A DNA stretch of 64,000 nt from Pelodictyon luteolum. GTDB taxonomy: Bacteria > Bacteroidota > Chlorobiia > Chlorobiales > Chlorobiaceae. Below the pieces are notes generated by a model. The model was not told the DNA's origin. It did no database searches and was given only the letters and a program-made list of their open reading frames with translations. A program made the position numbers and the translations under genes. The stretch lies in assembly GCF_001622165.1 (NCBI RefSeq), contig NZ_LVWG01000031.1, forward strand, positions 23,781-87,780, read 5' to 3'. Below, in pieces: positions 59,587 through 64,000 of this stretch. The first letter of the stretch is position 1; every line of letters begins with the position of its first letter.

Positions 59587-60798
59587 TTATGATGATGCAG
59601 ATAAGGCCGGGTCCTTTCTCAGCGCATCAAGAAGCATTGAATATCCGATCTTTTCCTGTTCGAGCCGTATTTGCTCACCCAGATTATTCTGCCGCAGATC
59701 GTTGAAAAGGGATTGCTCCGGGTCGGTAAGCCGGCGGAGGGCGGTGGTTTCCGGGCAGGGTTCTCTCTCCCAGTATTGGCGATGGGCGAGGAGGGTTTCC
59801 CTGTCCATGAGGAATGATGTGGCGGTGGGGAAGTATTGGCGGAACTGGTTCAGAATGGCGAAACCATGGGTGTCGATGTCACCCCAGTAGTAAAGCTTTT
59901 TATCCTGCAGCCAGTTGACGACGGCGAGGTTGCTGAAGCCGTAGCCTGCTCCGAAGATGACCATTGCCCGCGGGATGGGCGGAAGGACGAGGAAGTTGAT
60001 TTCGTTTTCGGTGACGAAGACGGTTTCAACCGGGAGGTGGAGCCGGGCGAAGTCGGTATGGGTAAGGGTGATTTCCTGATCGGTGCAGTATGGCAGAATG
60101 GAGTAAGCGGAATCAAGGATTCGGAACCGCACCCGGAGCGCTTTGTCCCGGAACCCGTAGCGCCGGCAGAAGTTTGTGGTGCCGGTGGCATGTTCGTCGA
60201 TTGAACTCTTCGGCAGGGTGAGGTCGAAGAGTTCCGAGAGCACGCCGCGATGGCGTTCGATGAATTTGGTGTGCACGCCGGCAATATCGATTTGCCTGAG
60301 GTAGACGGCGGGCCGGGGATGCTGGCGCAGCCATTCGACGATGTTGAGCATGAGGGGCCAGACCGTGGCAAGTTCCAGAGCGCGAAGGGGTCGTTTCGAG
60401 ATCCAGGGGAGCAGAGCGGGCTCAAATCGCCGGGTCAACTCGATCATATCGACAAATGCGGCAGCGGCGCGACGTTTGCCGATGAGGCCGAGGGCGTTGT
60501 CCGCCGAATCGATCCATATCTCGTATGGAATGCTGTCGCTGCCGTGCACCCGGTGGTTGAGGGTGCGCGAGACGATGCGGTAGGGCCCTTCAGCTGCTTT
60601 GAGCCGGGCGATCCAGTCGCGGACCTCGATAAACCGGTCGCTGATCTCTCGTGAGTCCGGCCTGCTGTGGGTGAGTCGCAGGGGGAAGAGGCTCCGGTCA
60701 TCCACCAGGGCGTTGAGCAGTGTCCCCCTGTCCCAGAGCCTCTGCACCTGTTCCCGGATGTCGGCAGGGGTGGTCCAGTCCTTTTTTGTTCCGCTCAT
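59587..60798 (-). CDS. jetD: Wadjet system nuclease subunit JetD-like (DUF3322/DUF2220)
   Basis: A 403-residue protein. The N-terminal DUF3322-type region opens with WTTPADIREQVQRLWDRGTL (8-27). The C-terminal DUF2220/TOPRIM-like nuclease has the Glu in FVTENEINFLVLP (Glu 264 or 266) and the DxD in YYWGDIDTHG (Asp 307 and 309), the same E...DxD layout as topoisomerase VI. JetD cuts DNA that the JetABC SMC-like motor has sensed as a closed plasmid circle. The start overlaps the jetC stop by 4 bp. All key residues are present, so the nuclease itself looks intact. Confidence 0.88.
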   Translation of the reverse strand: MSGTKKDWTTPADIREQVQRLWDRGTLLNALVDDRSLFPLRLTHSRPDSREISDRFIEVRDWIARLKAAEGPYRIVSRTLNHRVHGSDSIPYEIWIDSADNALGLIGKRRAAAAFVDMIELTRRFEPALLPWISKRPLRALELATVWPLMLNIVEWLRQHPRPAVYLRQIDIAGVHTKFIERHRGVLSELFDLTLPKSSIDEHATGTTNFCRRYGFRDKALRVRFRILDSAYSILPYCTDQEITLTHTDFARLHLPVETVFVTENEINFLVLPPIPRAMVIFGAGYGFSNLAVVNWLQDKKLYYWGDIDTHGFAILNQFRQYFPTATSFLMDRETLLAHRQYWEREPCPETTALRRLTDPEQSLFNDLRQNNLGEQIRLEQEKIGYSMLLDALRKDPALSASS

Positions 60799-63700
60799 TG
60801 GGCCATCTTCTGCTTTTCTGTACGATACTCTTCGATGCTGAGGTTTCGCAGCTCGGAGTTCCGGCCATCCTTGTTCTGCACAAACCCGACGCTGGAGACG
60901 AAGGGTTCAATGATGTGGATTTTCTGCAGCGGGGTGACGATGAGCAACTGCAGGTTGAGCTGGGCGAAGAGTTTCAGCCCGTAATGGGCAGATTCGTCAG
61001 ATCCGCGTCCAAATGCTTCGTCAATGACCACGAAGCGGAAGGAACGTGATCGCACCTCCCCCCATTCGAGGCCGAACTGATAGGCGAGGCTGGCGGCAAG
61101 CACCGTATAGGCAAGCTTTTCCTTCTGTCCGCCCGATTTACCGCCCGAGTCGGCATAGTGCTCATGTTCGCTATCATCCTCCCTCCATCGTTCGCTTGCT
61201 GCAAAGACAAACCAGTTACGGACGTCGGTTACTTTTTCCTTCCAGCGGCGGTCAAGTTCGCTGTACTCATCGCGTCCACGGAAGCGGTCGATGATACGGC
61301 GAACCTGAAGGAACTTGGCTTCGGAGTACTCGCTGTCCGAACCGGTGAGGGCTCCTTCGGTACAGCTCCGCAGCTCTGTCTGGAACTCGCGGATGTCGGC
61401 ATCCAGGTTCATCTCCGCTTCGAGGAGGATGTAGCGGCCGGGATTGTAGTCGATTTTTGTGAGCGATTCGTTGATGCGTCCGATGCGTTCCTTGATGGTT
61501 TCTCGTTCCCGTGCAAGCTGGGACTGGAAGTTGGCCACTTCGCGGATGGTGTTCTCGTTGAGCAGATCCTTGAAGCGCACTTCAAAGCGCGGCAAATCGT
61601 CAGCACGGAGATTGCCGAGCATTGAGCGGTACTCATCGGCCGAGGCTATGTTGACATCGACCTCACGGGTCTCAAGTTTCCATTTCTCGTTATACTCGGT
61701 CATCAGGCGGATTATCTTGTCGTTCAGGCGCCTGATTTTGTTGTCTTCTGCATCGATTTTCGACTGCAGCCAGTCTCGCATGTCGCGTTCGCAGTTATCG
61801 CACGATTCGATGGTGATGGCACGGCTTTCCGTCATTTCCAGACGCAGCGATTCAAGGCGGGGGAAGCGTTCCGCAGATTCCGGGGCAGCTTCGTTCAGGC
61901 ATTGACCGGCCTGTTCTGCGAGTTCCTTCGTATCGCTGATTTTCTGCTCGGTTTTTGCGTGCCTGCTTTTGCGCTCGTTAAGTTGGCGCTCGGTCTCACG
62001 GAGTTCCTGCTCAACCTCCTGGAGCTGCAGGGTGAGGGTTCGGAGGATGTCGGACGTGCTCTCCAGTTCCCGCTTTTCGGCTTCGAGACGGGCGATGGCG
62101 ACAGCCACCGGCTGCCAGTCGAGTTCATGAAAGTCGGAATACTCGTCGAGGCGCGAGAGGATGGCCAGGCGTTCCTTCAGGGCGGTCTGCTCCTGCCGGA
62201 GTGTTTTCATCCGGCTGTTCAGCTCGCCAAGGCAGTCGTTTTTTTGACGGGCATTCTCTTCGAGCACGGTGATCTTGGCGGCGTTGCTCCAGCCGAGTAC
62301 AAATCGGCTGCGGTCGTCGAGGCGGCGGCGGTCATCTTTTTCGTGGCGTTCACCCGCCATTTTGACCTGTCCGGCCATCGTAATAGCCTTTTTCTCACGT
62401 CGGAACATCTCTTGACTGTCGCAGCAGACCACGTCGAAACGGCGGTTTATCTCCCCTTCGAGCCATTCAAAGTGGGGGGAGTCTGCCTTAATCATGAGTT
62501 TATGCGGCAGGGTGGCGGGGCCGGGGGGCATTGTTTCGCTGCGGGACGGTGTGCGCACCCGGAAGTAGACGAGACGACCCTTGAGGTGGGTGCAATCAAC
62601 CCATTCGGCGATGGATGCGTAGTAGCGGTCGGGAACGAGCAGCGAGAGGGCGAAGTTGCGCAGCAGGCGTTCGATGGCCCCTTCCCATCCGTTCTCCTCC
62701 TGGCGCACCTGAAGAAGTTCTCCCGCAAATGGCATCTCATTTTCGTCGATGCCCAGCGCCCGGCAGAGGTCGCGTCGCATTGCAATCTGCCTGTCGTCGA
62801 TATTGTTTGTACGAGCCTTCAGGCTCTCGATTTCAGCAATCAGCTCCCGGTATTCCTGTTCTTCGCGGGTGAGGGTGACTCCCAGCTCGTTCAGCTCATT
62901 CTGTATCCTTGCTTCCTGTCCGGCTGCGTTTTCGCGCATGGTTACCTGCAGGGTGCGCTTATGGAGGAACTCCTCGAGGCTGCTGGCGGGTGTTTCGCCG
63001 AGCGGCTTGAGCAGCTCAGCATAGCGGGTGGCTTTGAGCTTTTTATGTTCGAGTTCGCCCTGCTTCATGCGGATGTCGGAGGCGATGCTCTCGATTCGGT
63101 CGCCGCCGCTCTCTCTGATGGTGAGCCGGAGACTGCGATCCCGCTCCTGTTGTTCGAGTCGCTCTGCTTCAAGGTGCCTGAGGGAGCTCTCATGGCGAAC
63201 GAGTTCTTCTTCGAGCGAGGTGAGGCGGTGGTGGAGCAGGTCGAGCTTGAGGGTCGCGAACCAGGGGCGCAGGGTTTCACGGCAGCCGCGCAACTCTTCG
63301 TTGGAGGCGGAGAGCTCCCTGTGCCGGTTGCAGTCCTCGACGAGCGGATCGAGCATCGAGATCTGCTGTTTAGCCTTGAGCACGGCTTCGTGTGCGCGCT
63401 TGAGGTCTTCGAAGTGGTTGATGAGGGCTGCGATGCGGGGCTCGACGTCGAAGGGTTCGAGCATGTGGGTGCGCACGAAGTCGGTGAGGTTTCCAACCGA
63501 TTTGAGCGAGACGGTCTGATGGAACAGCTCCAGCGCCTGGTCGTTGTCGATGCCGAAACGGCGGCGGAACCAGGATCCGTATTTCGGGAAGCTGTCGAAC
63601 AGCTCGACGCCTCCCGCTTTCAGGCTCTTGCGCAGGGCGGTAATCTCCGGGCCGAAGCCGGAAAAGTCGATTGCGATGGAGAGATCGCGTTCGGCTGCCG

Positions 63701-63944
63701 CATAGATGCGCGCGGGCGGGCCGGAGGGATCCTTCATCCAGAACACCTGAGCGAGGGTCACGGTCTTGTCATAGCCTTCGTTCCGGAAGACGCCGAGCAC
63801 CACCGAGTAGGCGCTGCTGTCGCGAAGGGCGACGGGTTTGGCGCCGCCGCCAAGTGACTCCTGTCGCTCCGATTTGTAGAAGCCGAGCACATATGACCGG
63901 AGTGAGCGCTCCCGGATATCGGCACCGGCGGCGGACAATGTCAA
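60795..63944 (-). CDS. jetC: Wadjet JetC-like SMC/MukB-type ATPase lacking its N-terminal P-loop region
   Basis: At least 1049 residues of an SMC-like protein: ERSLRSYVLGFYKSERQES near the start, long coiled coils (about 195-360 and 560-900), and a C-terminal ATPase half with SGGKSGGQKEKLAYTVLAAS (933-952) and Walker B FRFVVIDEAFGRGSD. JetC proteins normally have ~60 more N-terminal residues carrying the Walker A P-loop before the AAGADIRERSLRSYV block. Here the frame opens only to 63992 (stop TGA 63993-63995), with TTG 63944 as nominal start, and no GxxGxGKS motif is present. Another frame ends at a TGA at 63976-63978 directly followed by ATG, a likely upstream-gene junction. It is probably a truncated gene. 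Confidence 0.82.
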   Translation of the reverse strand: MTLSAAGADIRERSLRSYVLGFYKSERQESLGGGAKPVALRDSSAYSVVLGVFRNEGYDKTVTLAQVFWMKDPSGPPARIYAAAERDLSIAIDFSGFGPEITALRKSLKAGGVELFDSFPKYGSWFRRRFGIDNDQALELFHQTVSLKSVGNLTDFVRTHMLEPFDVEPRIAALINHFEDLKRAHEAVLKAKQQISMLDPLVEDCNRHRELSASNEELRGCRETLRPWFATLKLDLLHHRLTSLEEELVRHESSLRHLEAERLEQQERDRSLRLTIRESGGDRIESIASDIRMKQGELEHKKLKATRYAELLKPLGETPASSLEEFLHKRTLQVTMRENAAGQEARIQNELNELGVTLTREEQEYRELIAEIESLKARTNNIDDRQIAMRRDLCRALGIDENEMPFAGELLQVRQEENGWEGAIERLLRNFALSLLVPDRYYASIAEWVDCTHLKGRLVYFRVRTPSRSETMPPGPATLPHKLMIKADSPHFEWLEGEINRRFDVVCCDSQEMFRREKKAITMAGQVKMAGERHEKDDRRRLDDRSRFVLGWSNAAKITVLEENARQKNDCLGELNSRMKTLRQEQTALKERLAILSRLDEYSDFHELDWQPVAVAIARLEAEKRELESTSDILRTLTLQLQEVEQELRETERQLNERKSRHAKTEQKISDTKELAEQAGQCLNEAAPESAERFPRLESLRLEMTESRAITIESCDNCERDMRDWLQSKIDAEDNKIRRLNDKIIRLMTEYNEKWKLETREVDVNIASADEYRSMLGNLRADDLPRFEVRFKDLLNENTIREVANFQSQLARERETIKERIGRINESLTKIDYNPGRYILLEAEMNLDADIREFQTELRSCTEGALTGSDSEYSEAKFLQVRRIIDRFRGRDEYSELDRRWKEKVTDVRNWFVFAASERWREDDSEHEHYADSGGKSGGQKEKLAYTVLAASLAYQFGLEWGEVRSRSFRFVVIDEAFGRGSDESAHYGLKLFAQLNLQLLIVTPLQKIHIIEPFVSSVGFVQNKDGRNSELRNLSIEEYRTEKQKMAQ

Positions 63945-64000
63945 CGAAGATGACGCATTTTTTTGAAAAAAACATTCACTTTTCAGCCGGGTTCAGCACC

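Noticed and set aside
61902..63857. A 651-codon open frame on the plus strand opposite jetC
   Set aside because: It is the antisense shadow of a GC-rich coiled-coil gene, with no start context and biased residues (Glu/Gly/Val), while the minus strand encodes a recognisable protein.

Overview
The window is a GC-rich, densely coded chromosomal segment from a green sulfur bacterium (Chlorobi, Chlorobium/Pelodictyon type). The best markers are a BciA-type 8-vinyl reductase for (bacterio)chlorophyll synthesis, the C-terminus of a monomeric-type isocitrate dehydrogenase and a succinyl-CoA synthetase beta subunit (both fit the reductive TCA cycle), and a short-Q-loop cytochrome bd oxidase of the kind anaerobic phototrophs keep for oxygen removal. 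The genus is inferred from remembered family similarity; no search was run.

Layout. 1-4.3 kb: icd end, YmdB-like phosphodiesterase, fructose-1,6-bisphosphatase, recJ. 4.3-8.3 kb (minus): four overlapping or closely spaced genes for lipid-carrier glycosylation (PAP2 phosphatase, GT39/ArnT-like transferase, GT2, LPG-synthetase-like membrane protein). 8.4-11.1 kb (plus): purU, a CDF metal exporter, a lipocalin lipoprotein and a small unknown. 11.1-18.1 kb (minus): cydA-cydB-cydD-cydC followed at 13 bp by bciA. 18.3-20.2 kb: mtnA and a purine nucleoside phosphorylase (methylthioadenosine/purine salvage). 20.4-28 kb (minus): yggS, ppiB, TPR protein; then TPR protein-aroE-lspA-tatD; then uvrC. 28-34.5 kb: an ActP-like symporter with its small subunit, a DUF302 protein, a porin, a NUDIX hydrolase, a PagL-like deacylase and pyrB. 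34.6-41.1 kb: an ABC-F ATPase, then a tolC-macA-macB operon. 41.5-46.8 kb: sucC, tadA, a DUF697-like membrane protein, a nitronate monooxygenase-like flavoprotein and gpmA. 46.9-54.8 kb (plus): gltB, gltD, DUF4404 and clpX, then tRNA-Val(GAC).

Downstream of tRNA-Val (about 55-64 kb) the character changes. The segment is accessory and in decay: a lone metallophosphoesterase; an AbiEi antitoxin whose AbiEii toxin is frameshifted and then cut off by an IS5/IS1182-like transposase remnant; a C-terminal scrap of an AlbA-type ATP-binding regulator; a second AbiEi-like antitoxin followed only by shards of AbiEii toxins; and a Wadjet-type jetC-jetD pair in which jetC, as visible here, has lost its N-terminal P-loop region. 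Antitoxins and jetD stay open while toxins and the jetC ATPase head are broken.

I found no CRISPR array, rRNA, prophage or fully intact novel system. The most informative observations are the eroding defence island, a near-palindrome in front of abiEi, the very short hairpin region of the MacA-like adaptor, the cyd-bciA gene cluster, an EF-hand-like loop in the ActP-like symporter and the CA-rich leaders in front of many minus-strand genes.
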